From Sphingobacterium corticibacterium (GTDB taxonomy: Bacteria > Bacteroidota > Bacteroidia > Sphingobacteriales > Sphingobacteriaceae), in the NCBI RefSeq assembly GCF_004208525.1, contig NZ_SGIT01000001.1, positions 682,001 through 746,000 of the forward strand: DNA of 64,000 nt. Direction: 5' to 3'. Shown here in pieces: positions 52,958 through 61,316 of this stretch. Each line of letters starts with the position of its first letter. Within the stretch, counting starts at the first letter, position 1. The translations under genes were made by a program, and so were the position numbers. The notes under the pieces were generated by a model. That model was not told where the DNA came from. It worked only from the letters and a program-made list of their open reading frames with translations, and did no database searches.

Positions 52958-54385
52958 CTACTGCCAGCCACCGCCGACAGCTCGGTAAAGTGCTGTAATG
53001 GCATTTAAACGTAGCGTTTTCAAAGAGGCAAGCTCCAGATCAGCCTGCAATTTGCTTGATTGGGCAACGATCACTTCCAGATAGGTTGCCTCCCCATATT
53101 GATATAATTTTAGGGAGTTGTTTACGACGTTTTCAGCTTTTTCTACCAATCCGATAGCAACAACTTCCTGCTCTTGCAGCTTTTCAATCTGCACCAGCGC
53201 ATCCGAAACTTCACCGTAGGCATTCAGCACGGATTGCTTGAAGTTGATCTCACCCTGTTCAGATGCGATCTTGGCCTGTTCATATCTTGTTTTCAATTGC
53301 TTCCCCTGTAATATGGGCTGGGCAATCGTTCCTGTCGCCAAACCAAACAAAGAACCGGGTACATTAAACCAATTGGATGCTTTCAGCGCATTAAGACCAC
53401 CCTGTGCCGTAATGTTCAATGCAGGATACATACTAACTTTGGCAACGTGGATGCTGGCAAAACTCTTTCGTAAAGTCAATTCACTGCTTTTTACATCTGG
53501 TCGGTAACTCAACATTTCTGCTGGTATTCCGGTTGAAATGCTTTCGGGAGTAACCACATTGTCCAAACTGGCCTGTCTTTTGATCTTTTCTGGGAATGAA
53601 CCTGTAAGAATACTCAACGCATTTTCTTGAAGACTGATAGATGACTCCAACTGCGGAATGCTTTTCAGTATCTGCTCTTTTGCTATTCCCTGTTGCTCCA
53701 CGGCAAGGGAATTGATCACGCCCAATTCGTACTGCTTTTGCAGGATAATCAGTGTATTGTCAGCAAAAGCGAGGTTTTGCTGTGTCACTTCCAATTGCTT
53801 GTCAAGCATCAGCAGGTTATAATAACCTTGCACGATTTCCGATACCAATCTAGTTTGAATCGCTTTGGCTGCTTCCTGTGTCTGCAAGAAGTCAGCCAGC
53901 GCTTCTTCTTTTGCTCCCTTGATCTTGCCCCAGATATCCGCTTCCCAAGAGAGGTTTATAGACGTGGTGTAATCTGTCAGGTAACTTTGTCCGAGAAAAT
54001 AACTCAAAGATTCTCCGTTCATACTGTTACCAGAAGGGCTATTGATATTGGCACTTACTACCGTTGCGTCAATCTTTGGAGCATATCCCCACTTTGCTTG
54101 TCTGTAGCCAAGCGAAGCAGATTCGATCTGCTTTAAGGCTACTTTTAGATCATTGTTCTGCTGCATTGCCTTATCAATAAGGGAAATGAGTACAGGGTCT
54201 TTAAAGAAATCCCTGTAGCTTATCTTGGCAATACTTAGCGTGTCGGTCTGTCCTGTATCCGTTCTGAATATTTCGGGCAGGTTAAGTTCCGGCTGCTGGT
54301 ATTCCTGAACCGCACAGGATGACAAAAATCCCGATAAAAGCAAGGTGCCGACCCATTTATATGTTCTGTTTTTCACTAAATTCAT
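52958..54385 (-). CDS. RND efflux outer membrane lipoprotein (OprM/CusC/NodT family)
   Basis: A 475-residue outer-membrane factor. The signal peptide has a lipobox LSSC (about residue 24, SCAVQEYQQPEL). The two OEP repeats are visible: SLIDKAMQQNNDLKVALKQIESA, SINLSWEADIWGKIKG, ARAQLEL-like VTQQNLAFADN, and SYRPDVKSSELTLRKSFASI with LYQYGEATYLEVIVAQ near the end. Trimers form the exit duct for the pump encoded by the two upstream genes. Last gene of the three-gene operon, 16 bases after the permease stop. Confidence 0.93.
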   Translation of the reverse strand: MNLVKNRTYKWVGTLLLSGFLSSCAVQEYQQPELNLPEIFRTDTGQTDTLSIAKISYRDFFKDPVLISLIDKAMQQNNDLKVALKQIESASLGYRQAKWGYAPKIDATVVSANINSPSGNSMNGESLSYFLGQSYLTDYTTSINLSWEADIWGKIKGAKEEALADFLQTQEAAKAIQTRLVSEIVQGYYNLLMLDKQLEVTQQNLAFADNTLIILQKQYELGVINSLAVEQQGIAKEQILKSIPQLESSISLQENALSILTGSFPEKIKRQASLDNVVTPESISTGIPAEMLSYRPDVKSSELTLRKSFASIHVAKVSMYPALNITAQGGLNALKASNWFNVPGSLFGLATGTIAQPILQGKQLKTRYEQAKIASEQGEINFKQSVLNAYGEVSDALVQIEKLQEQEVVAIGLVEKAENVVNNSLKLYQYGEATYLEVIVAQSSKLQADLELASLKTLRLNAITALYRAVGGGWQ

Positions 54386-54401
54386 TTTTTACATTTTATA
54401 A

Positions 54402-57400
54402 TTAATATTCCCAATCTGCGTCTGTTACGGTTTTACCACTGATTTTCTCGTGGAAATATTGGAAGACCACAAACAGAACAGGTGTGATAAACAGTCCTAA
54501 AATGGTTCCGAAAAGCATCCCTGAAATAGCAGCCCAGCCAATAGAGTGGTTACCCATTGCTGACGGACCGACAACGAACAGCAAAGGGATCAATCCCGTG
54601 ATAAATGCCAGTGAAGTCATCAGGATAGGGCGCAGACGGGCTTTGGCACCTTCAATGGCAGATGCAAGCAGGCTTTTACCTGCCCGTCTGCGTTGAATGG
54701 CAAATTCCACGATCAGGATACCGTTCTTCGCCAACAGACCGATCAGCATCACCAACGCAATCTGTACATAGATATTGTTGGATATACCGGCAAAGGTGAT
54801 TCCGATAAATACCCCGCTTAGACCTATCGGAATAGCTAACAGCACCGATAAGGGCAGTACATAACTTTCGTATTGTGCTGCAAGCAGGAAGTAAACAAAG
54901 ATGAGACACAGGGCAAAAATCAAGGTCGATTGCGCACCTGACTTACTTTCCTCGCGGCTCATTCCTTTATAGTCATAGGTATATCCCGGAGGCAATACCT
55001 GCTTGCCCACTTCTTCGATAGCCGTCATAGCCTGTCCCGTACTATATCCCCAGCCGGGGATCACCGTTAGGTTGGAAGATTTGAAAAGATTGAATCTGTC
55101 TACGACTTCGGCGCCCGTTGTTCTTTTTAACGTAACCAACGTGTTTATAGGTACCATTTCTCCACTGCTATTTTTTACAAAAACACCGTTCAATGAGGCT
55201 TCGTCCTTACGTGTTTCGGGAGTTGCTTGTACCAATACTCTGTAATATTTACCAAAGCGGTTAAAATCTGAAGATTGGATACTACCGTAATATCCCTGCA
55301 TGACACCCATAACTTCAGCAACAGTTACACCCAATTGGGCAGCTTTAGATTCATCCACGACCACTTCATATTGCGGATAGGAAACATCAAAAGTGGTATA
55401 GGCCACCATAATTTCCGGTCTTTGCATCAAAGCTCCCATCATGGCATAGGAAGCATTCCCAAGGTTGTGCAGCTCACCATTGGTCCTGTCCTGCAAGACC
55501 AGTTCTATACCACTGGTGTTACCAAAACCATCCACCGTAGGCGTGTTTACAACAAGGAAGTTTGCCCTCTTGTCCTGCGATAAGATGCCCGTCAATTGTC
55601 CGATTACTTGATCTATGTTATGTATATCCCCGCGTTCTTTAGGTTTTTTCAGCTTCACAAAGAAGGTCGCTGCATTAGAGGCATTGGCACCGCTGAATAG
55701 ACCCAATCCCGTTACGGACATCACATTGTCGGTCGCCGGATGGTGGACAAGAACATCTTCCGCTTTATTGACAACATCTGCGGTACGGTCAATAGAAGCT
55801 CCCGGAGGAAGATTTACCGTTGCAATAATAAAATTCTGATCTTCATCAGGAATAAATCCTGTTGGCGTTACCATCGACATCCACGCAAACAATCCACCAA
55901 ATACTGCCATGATAGAAAATGCCACCCATTTTCTCTTGATAAGGAATAGGATTGATTTTCCGTATCTGTTGGTCATTTTATTGAATGAGGCATTGAAACC
56001 TGCAAAGAAACGATCTTTAAAACCGAGCTTTTTTTGTTCACCATCTTCCGTATGATGTTGCTTTAAAAACAACGCGCACAATGCAGGGCTTAATGTCAAG
56101 GCATTAATAGCGGAAATGACAATCGCTATTGCCAAGGTTAGGGCAAATTGCTGATAGAACAGCCCGGTCGAACCCTCCATAAAGGACACCGGAATAAACA
56201 CGGCAGACATCACCAGTGTAATGGAAACAATCGCTCCCGATATTTCACTCATGGCAGAGACTGTAGCAGCCCTTGCATTGAGTTTTTTCTTCTCCATCTT
56301 GGCGTGTACGGCTTCGACCACCACAATCGCATCATCCACGACTATACCGATCGCCAGCACGAGAGCAAACAAAGTGAGTATATTTATCGAAAAGCCAAAG
56401 AGGTTCATAAAGAAAAAGGTACCTACAATGGAAACCGGCACTGCAATGGCAGGTATCAACGTAGAACGGAAATCCTGAAGGAAGATAAATACCACTAAAA
56501 ATACCAGAATAAAAGCCTCAATCAAAGTAATTATAACCTGATCGATGGATCGGTCAAGCGAATCTTTGGTAGCAAAAGGTATCTGATAGATCATTTTATC
56601 CGGAAATGATCTGGACAGCTCTTTCATTTTTTCCATCACCTCTATCTGCACCTCGTTGGCATTGGAACCGGCCATCTGGAAAACAGCCATAGAAACGGAC
56701 TGTTTCTTATCCGATTTGGAAGATATGGCATAATTATATGCCGCAAATTCTACGGTTGCCAGATCTTTCAGCCGTAATACGGAACCATCGTTTAAAGCCC
56801 GTACTATAATATTTTTATACTGTTCGGGTTCTGTAAATTTACCTTTGTATCGCATGACATACTCCATCGCTTCATCCGTGCGCTCACCGAAACGACCGGG
56901 TGCAGCTTCGAGGTTTTGGGATTGGATAGCATTGGAAACCTCAAATGGCGTTAGATTATAAGCATTCAGTTTGGCGGGGTCTAACCACACACGCATAGAA
57001 TAATCCTTGTTGCCCCAGGCCATTGCATCACCCACACCCTTGATTCTTTTCAGCTCGGGCAGGATATTGATCTTGGCATAGTTTTCTATAAAAAGATCGT
57101 CCAACGAACCGTCTTCACTGGTCAAACTTATAATCGCTATTTGGCTGTTCTGTCTTTTTATCGTAGTAATACCGGTCTGTACGACTTCTACAGGCAATTG
57201 ATTCGTGACCTGTGCCACACGGTTCTGTACATTGATAGCCGCTTGATCGGGGTCAGTTCCCAATTTGAAAATAACGGTAATCTGTAATGTTCCGTCATTA
57301 CTGGCAACTGAACTGATATAATCCATATTTTCCACACCGTTGATTGCATTCTCCAATGGAGGTGCTACGGAACGGGAGATTGCTTCGGCATTGGCTCCAG

Positions 57401-57548
57401 GATAGGTTGCGATGACCATTACCGTAGGCGGGGCAATGTCAGGGAACTTGGTAATAGGAAGGCTGACCATCCCTACGATCCCCAATATTACCAATAGCAC
57501 AGAAATAACTGTCGCCAATACGGGTTTTTTTATAATACTTTTTAGCAT
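54402..57548 (-). CDS. RND multidrug efflux permease, HAE1 family (AcrB-like)
   Basis: A 1048-residue inner-membrane proton-driven pump. TM1 begins IIKKPVLATVISVLLVILG. The first porter loop has PTVMVIATYPGANAEAISRSVAPPLENAINGVENMDYISS. TM4 carries GIVVDDAIVVVEAVHAKM, with the two Asp residues of the proton relay, and TM10 has IGLLAKNGILIVEFA with the relay Lys. All twelve helices and two large periplasmic loops are present. Members export drugs, dyes, detergents and bile salts. Middle gene of the operon; translated on the minus strand from the promoter at 59129-59159. Confidence 0.95.
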   Translation of the reverse strand: MLKSIIKKPVLATVISVLLVILGIVGMVSLPITKFPDIAPPTVMVIATYPGANAEAISRSVAPPLENAINGVENMDYISSVASNDGTLQITVIFKLGTDPDQAAINVQNRVAQVTNQLPVEVVQTGITTIKRQNSQIAIISLTSEDGSLDDLFIENYAKINILPELKRIKGVGDAMAWGNKDYSMRVWLDPAKLNAYNLTPFEVSNAIQSQNLEAAPGRFGERTDEAMEYVMRYKGKFTEPEQYKNIIVRALNDGSVLRLKDLATVEFAAYNYAISSKSDKKQSVSMAVFQMAGSNANEVQIEVMEKMKELSRSFPDKMIYQIPFATKDSLDRSIDQVIITLIEAFILVFLVVFIFLQDFRSTLIPAIAVPVSIVGTFFFMNLFGFSINILTLFALVLAIGIVVDDAIVVVEAVHAKMEKKKLNARAATVSAMSEISGAIVSITLVMSAVFIPVSFMEGSTGLFYQQFALTLAIAIVISAINALTLSPALCALFLKQHHTEDGEQKKLGFKDRFFAGFNASFNKMTNRYGKSILFLIKRKWVAFSIMAVFGGLFAWMSMVTPTGFIPDEDQNFIIATVNLPPGASIDRTADVVNKAEDVLVHHPATDNVMSVTGLGLFSGANASNAATFFVKLKKPKERGDIHNIDQVIGQLTGILSQDKRANFLVVNTPTVDGFGNTSGIELVLQDRTNGELHNLGNASYAMMGALMQRPEIMVAYTTFDVSYPQYEVVVDESKAAQLGVTVAEVMGVMQGYYGSIQSSDFNRFGKYYRVLVQATPETRKDEASLNGVFVKNSSGEMVPINTLVTLKRTTGAEVVDRFNLFKSSNLTVIPGWGYSTGQAMTAIEEVGKQVLPPGYTYDYKGMSREESKSGAQSTLIFALCLIFVYFLLAAQYESYVLPLSVLLAIPIGLSGVFIGITFAGISNNIYVQIALVMLIGLLAKNGILIVEFAIQRRRAGKSLLASAIEGAKARLRPILMTSLAFITGLIPLLFVVGPSAMGNHSIGWAAISGMLFGTILGLFITPVLFVVFQYFHEKISGKTVTDADWEY

Positions 57549-57570
57549 AATCTCTCTGAAATGTATTTAA

Positions 57571-58773
57571 TTAGTTATGGGAATTTTTATGTTCTTCAGG
57601 AACTGATTTTTGTTCTACCACTGCATCGCCAGACTGTAACCTTTCAAAGCCTGAAACAATGTATTTATCGCCGGGTTTGATCCCGTCCGTTACGATGAAA
57701 TTTTGTCCTGATTTTCCTGAAACCTGAATGGGAAGTTGGACTACCTTGCTTTCTTGATCAACGGAATAAGCAAATATCCTGTCCTGAATACTCATTGTGG
57801 AAGAAATCGGGAACAGTATAGCATTGTCATGGTTTTGCCCCAGTACAATTCTTCCTGTATTACCGCTTCTGAGCAACAATTTCGGATTGCTGAATTTTGC
57901 CCGCATCGTAATGGAACCTGTGGTTCTGCTGAATTGACCATCAATTGCATCTATTTTTCCCTGTAGCTCATATTTACTCCCGTTTGAAATCAAAAGGTCA
58001 ACGGCAGGTGCATTATTCAGTTTGCCGTCATATCTTTGCTGGAAATCCACGAAATCATTTTCGCTCATACTGAAATAGACATACACTTCCTGTATATCCG
58101 AAAGTACCGTGATCGATTCTACGTTTGTAGGAGAAAGCAAACTTCCCGGACGGTAATTCAATCTTCCGATATATCCGCTTACCGGTGCTTTAATAGTGCT
58201 GAAATTAACGTTAATCCGTGCCGATTCTATTGCCGATTCGGCTTGTGCAACAGCTCCCTGCGCTCCATCATATGTTGCTTGCGCTTCTTGTATCTGAATA
58301 TCGGTAACAACTTTACTGCTGACCAATTCCTTTTTTCTGTCCAAATTGATTTTTGCAGTTAAAAGGCTCGCTTTAGCAGTGGTAAGAGCCGCCTGCGCAG
58401 TCCGTAGCTGTTCCTGATAGACACCGTCATCTAACTTGAACAAAGGCTGACCTGCTTTGACGTACTCACCCTCATCTACATAGATTTTACTTAGATAGCC
58501 GGATACCTGAGGACGGATCTCCACATTAGCAATACCTTCTATACTTGCGGAATATTCTTTTTCAACGGCAACGTTTTGCTGTTGCACCACAGCGAATGGA
58601 AGTTCGGGAGCTCCCTGATTCCATCCAGCTTCCTGATTATTCTGCCCGCAACCTGTCATTAAAAATATAGACAAGAGCAAGCCCGGCGATCCTATCTGAA
58701 AAAGTTTGTTTTTAAGTGGTTTAACAGGATTGACAGGATCGTTTAATAAAATTGAACGAATTGATTTTGACAT
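57571..58773 (-). CDS. RND efflux periplasmic adaptor (AcrA-like lipoprotein)
   Basis: The start at 58773 (MSKSIRSILLN) is chosen over 58851 because the extra 26 residues form an unlikely second hydrophobic segment. The 400-residue lipoprotein has a lipobox FLMTGC (about residue 42), an N-terminal lipoyl half (IEGIANVEIRPQVSGYLSKIYVDEG), and a helical hairpin (LRTAQAALTTAKASLLTAKI, GAVAQAESAIESARI). The second lipoyl half is FSTIKAPVSGYIGRL, and the beta-barrel with membrane-proximal part closes it. It links the permease to the outer-membrane factor. First gene of the operon. Confidence 0.93.
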   Translation of the reverse strand: MSKSIRSILLNDPVNPVKPLKNKLFQIGSPGLLLSIFLMTGCGQNNQEAGWNQGAPELPFAVVQQQNVAVEKEYSASIEGIANVEIRPQVSGYLSKIYVDEGEYVKAGQPLFKLDDGVYQEQLRTAQAALTTAKASLLTAKINLDRKKELVSSKVVTDIQIQEAQATYDGAQGAVAQAESAIESARINVNFSTIKAPVSGYIGRLNYRPGSLLSPTNVESITVLSDIQEVYVYFSMSENDFVDFQQRYDGKLNNAPAVDLLISNGSKYELQGKIDAIDGQFSRTTGSITMRAKFSNPKLLLRSGNTGRIVLGQNHDNAILFPISSTMSIQDRIFAYSVDQESKVVQLPIQVSGKSGQNFIVTDGIKPGDKYIVSGFERLQSGDAVVEQKSVPEEHKNSHN

Positions 58774-59128
58774 GATTATGATATATATATTTATTAGAAA
58801 ACAATACAAGTTGAAAAGGCCGGATACAGGAACTGTACCGACTAATGACATTTGGTTTGGCGTGACTATTTTAATAAAGTACGAACCAGAAGGCGACCAA
58901 TGGGGCGACCTGTGGCAATCTGGGGGTTAAATTCATGATGTGCATCCGAAAAGTTTAGGTAGAAAAGGACTGTTCGAAAAGGAAAGAGAATAGCTGTGAA
59001 TAATACTTATAACAGGTAATCTTAATGTCTTAAATCGTACATCAATATCCCGTTTACTGCTTACAACAACTAAGTTATTATCCATATTATCCTTGTTCGG
59101 AAGTGCCATAATTTGTCTAAACGACATA

Positions 59129-59159
59129 CAAATGTAGAATTTTTTTAAAACAAACCAAT
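59129..59159 (-). promoter_or_regulatory. Promoter of the RND efflux operon
   Basis: On the minus strand: ATTG (plus 59156-59159), 19 bases, TACATTTG (plus 59129-59136). Perfect -7; the -33 overlaps the operator-like palindrome 59154-59167. Confidence 0.55.
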
Positions 59160-59174
59160 CGTTCGGTATCTTTG
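59144..59174 (+). promoter_or_regulatory. Promoter of the tetR-type operon
   Basis: TTTA at 59144-59147, 19 bases, TATCTTTG at 59167-59174. Perfect -7, 3/4 -33. It interlocks with the divergent RND promoter. Confidence 0.6.
59154..59167. promoter_or_regulatory. Candidate TetR-family operator
   Basis: ACCAATC-GTTCGGT, an imperfect palindrome (5 of 7 positions) with the ACC...GGT ends common to TetR/AcrR operators. It overlaps the -33 of the RND promoter and the -7 of the tetR promoter, so one bound dimer would block both. Confidence 0.5.
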
Positions 59175-59191
59175 AAAAAAAATATTTGTTT

Positions 59192-59743
59192 ATGAGAGAG
59201 AGCAATCAATATACAAGAAAGAAAGAACCGGAATTGAACAGGCAATCAATTATAGATGCTGCTACAGATATTGGCTCTGAAACCGACTGGAGCCAAGTTA
59301 CTTTTCAAGCTATTGCTGATCGTATTGGATTAAGTAAGGGGGGAATCATTCATCATTTCAGGAATAAGGAAGAGCTTTTGGACGAGCTGATGAGTGAAAG
59401 TTTAGCGGAACTGACAAACTGGATAGAGCAATATAAGAAAGAGCATCCTGATAAGGAAGGGGCAACGGCATATTTGGATTTTGTGTTGAACGAAAGAAAA
59501 GATGAAAGATATAAAAAAACAATGCGAATAGTTCTACAGGCCATTTTGGTAAATCCCAAATACAGAACAGAATGGAACAAATGGTACAATAAATATATTA
59601 TTCCTCCCGAAGGTGAAATGAGCACCAAAAGTTTAGCTATTTATCTAATTGCAGATGGTATTTGGTATGGCGAAAATATGAATTCACATACCTATTCTGA
59701 AAAAGATAAAAAACGGATTATGAGCTATGTCAAAACGCTATAA
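59192..59743 (+). CDS. TetR/AcrR family transcriptional regulator
   Basis: ATG at 59192 (MRESNQYTRKKEPELNRQSI); a TTG two codons upstream is less likely. The 183-residue protein has the TetR HTH at about 20-65 (IIDAATDIG, VTFQAIADRIGLSKGGIIHHFRNKEELLDEL). The helical ligand-binding domain that follows contains LQAILVNPKYRTEW and DGIWYGENM. It likely represses the divergent RND operon and its own operon through the palindrome overlapping both promoters, with release on drug binding. The SMR gene starts three bases after its stop. Confidence 0.92.
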   Translation: MRESNQYTRKKEPELNRQSIIDAATDIGSETDWSQVTFQAIADRIGLSKGGIIHHFRNKEELLDELMSESLAELTNWIEQYKKEHPDKEGATAYLDFVLNERKDERYKKTMRIVLQAILVNPKYRTEWNKWYNKYIIPPEGEMSTKSLAIYLIADGIWYGENMNSHTYSEKDKKRIMSYVKTL

Positions 59744-59746
59744 GTA

Positions 59747-60076
59747 ATGAAATATTTGCATTTAGCATTAGCTATAATTTTTGAAGTTGTCGGTTCATCT
59801 TTTATAAAAGCGTCAGATGGATTTTCTAAATGGCTCCCTACTACCATTGTTGCCATAGCTTATATGATTTGTTTCTATTTTTTGGCACAAGCTTTAAGGT
59901 ACATTCCATTGGGAGTTGCTTATGCTATTTGGGGCGGATTGGGAATTGTCCTAACAGCGACAATTTCAGTGTTGGTATTCAAGCAAAAGTTAGATATACC
60001 TGCCATCATAGGGATTGTACTTATCGTATCAGGCGTATTTGTAATGAATTTTTTCTCGAAAAGTTTAAGTCACTAA
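59747..60076 (+). CDS. SMR family multidrug/quaternary ammonium transporter (EmrE/QacC-like)
   Basis: A 109-residue protein with four membrane helices. The essential membrane Glu is residue 13 in LALAIIFEVVGSSFIKAS, and the second signature AYAIWGGLGIVLTA is present, as is FYFLAQALRYIPLGVAYA. It exchanges protons for lipophilic cations such as quaternary ammonium biocides and dyes. Co-transcribed with the TetR gene (three-base gap), so probably under its control. SugE-like guanidinium export cannot be excluded by sequence alone. Confidence 0.93.
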   Translation: MKYLHLALAIIFEVVGSSFIKASDGFSKWLPTTIVAIAYMICFYFLAQALRYIPLGVAYAIWGGLGIVLTATISVLVFKQKLDIPAIIGIVLIVSGVFVMNFFSKSLSH

Positions 60077-60100
60077 TATCAGTTGAAACTAAAAAAATAA

Positions 60101-60685
60101 ATGGAAGAAACAGTCGTTCACACCAACAAAACATTTTCAGGTGTTGATTATTCAGAAAAAAAATTAAGAAACAGAGAATTCGTACAATGTGAATTTGTAA
60201 GTTGTGATTTCAACAAAAGTGATCTGAAAGAGAATGACTTTGAAGATTGTACATTTAAACAATGTAATTTTTCAATGGCCGACATCGACGGAACAGGATT
60301 TCGTAACGCTGTGTTCTTTGGCTGTAAAATGCTCGGCGTAGATTTCACAAGATGCAGTAAGTTCGCTTTCTCTCTTTCATTTACAGACTGCCATTTAGAT
60401 TACAGTAATTTTTTTGGAACAAAGCTAAAAAAAACAATATTTAAAAACTGTACTTTAAAAGATGTAGAATTTACGGAAGCTGACCTAACAGCTTCGGAAT
60501 TTTTGGATTGTGATCTTACTTCTGCAAAATTTTCTAACACCAATCTTGAAAAAGCAGATTTTAGAACAGCTGTCAACTTCGCAATAGACCCTGACGGAAA
60601 CAGAATGAGGAAAGCAAAATTTTCGTCACTAAATATCGCAGGCTTATTGTATAAATACAATCTTGATATTTATTACAGGAATTAA
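60101..60685 (+). CDS. Pentapeptide repeat protein, Qnr/McbG-like
   Basis: A 194-residue protein made of A(D/N)LxF-type five-residue repeats from about residue 24 to 165 (EFVQCEFVSCDFNKSDLKEN, DADLTASEF-like EADLTASEFLDC, NLEKADFRTAVNFAIDP). A short interruption with GNRMRKAKFSSLNIAGLLYKY at the C-terminus resembles the dimerisation tail of Qnr/MfpA. These form a right-handed beta-helix that mimics DNA and protects gyrase or topoisomerase IV from quinolones or microcin B17. Its setting in an efflux cluster supports a resistance role. Not clearly one of the known qnr alleles. Confidence 0.85.
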   Translation: MEETVVHTNKTFSGVDYSEKKLRNREFVQCEFVSCDFNKSDLKENDFEDCTFKQCNFSMADIDGTGFRNAVFFGCKMLGVDFTRCSKFAFSLSFTDCHLDYSNFFGTKLKKTIFKNCTLKDVEFTEADLTASEFLDCDLTSAKFSNTNLEKADFRTAVNFAIDPDGNRMRKAKFSSLNIAGLLYKYNLDIYYRN

Positions 60686-60723
60686 TTGTTCACTTCCGTA
60701 AATAAAGCTAATTTAGCATTCTG

Positions 60724-61143
60724 ATGAGCAACATTACACCAAGTATTACAAATTACTTTCAGCGATACCTTTTCGTATTCGCTACGTTGTTTTTGGTACT
60801 ATTCTCATCTTGTGCCGTTAAAGCGAGTGTCAAAACATTCGTTGGCATTCCTACAAAAACACAACAGGGTTTACCAAAAGCAAATCATAACTTACCTGTA
60901 AACTCTGTTGATAGATGTACCGTAGTTGCGGCATCGGATACGCAAATCATTCAAAAGCGTGTTTTCGACGCTAATGATTTACTACCTGTAGTTCTTTTTA
61001 CGGCTTCTTTTCTGTTTTTATTTAGTTTTCGTACTGTAAGCAAAGAAAATAAACATCCTGTTTATAGCGGTAGCTCAAAAATTCGCAGTTCTATTCCAAT
61101 CTTCTTGGAATACCGGAAACTTATCATTCATTTTTCCCACTAA
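60724..61143 (+). CDS. Small membrane-associated protein of unknown function upstream of efflux genes
   Basis: A 139-residue protein with an N-terminal signal/anchor (FVFATLFLVLFSSCAVKASV; a Cys near residue 29 could be a lipobox but the context is loose). A polar middle region and a second hydrophobic helix (LLPVVLFTASFLFLFSF, about 86-103) follow. It ends with PIFLEYRKLIIHFSH. Similar small proteins with an aromatic C-terminal end precede RND heavy-metal and multidrug loci in Bacteroidota, as I recall. No function known. Confidence 0.55.
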   Translation: MSNITPSITNYFQRYLFVFATLFLVLFSSCAVKASVKTFVGIPTKTQQGLPKANHNLPVNSVDRCTVVAASDTQIIQKRVFDANDLLPVVLFTASFLFLFSFRTVSKENKHPVYSGSSKIRSSIPIFLEYRKLIIHFSH

Positions 61144-61235
61144 TCCTTTTTCCTTATCAATCACAAAGTTTGGTAGGTAAGACTTCTATTGTTTTCATCG
61201 AAATAATTGATTTTTCAATGGCCGATGAGAGCTCT

Positions 61236-61295
61236 CCCGACTGCGTCGGGTTCAGTTTCATTTTCAAATAATCTTAGGTCGCCTTTATACGACCT
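61236..61295 (+). promoter_or_regulatory. Two hairpins in the leader of the second efflux operon
   Basis: CCCGAC-TGC-GTCGGG at 61236-61250 and AGGTCG-N8-CGACCT at 61276-61295. The second lies 22 bases before the TolC-like start. Could be a terminator of the preceding gene plus a regulatory or operator hairpin. Confidence 0.4.
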
Positions 61296-61316
61296 TTCCA
61301 AAAACTGTACAGTAAT

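Larger units (their letters stand above)
58774..59191. other. Intergenic region between the RND operon and the TetR gene
   Basis: 418 bases with a divergent promoter pair at its right end (59129-59174). From 58774 to 59128 I see no supported gene; this would be a leader of about 350 bases for the RND operon. An in-frame ORF on the minus strand (58933-59205) has no family resemblance. Confidence 0.5.

Noticed and set aside
58706..58930. Plus-strand ORF at the 5' end of the adaptor gene
   Set aside because: Antisense shadow of the adaptor coding sequence, with no convincing start or product.
58933..59205. 90-residue minus-strand ORF upstream of the RND operon
   Set aside because: It overlaps the divergent promoters and the TetR start, and the translation has no signal of a real protein.
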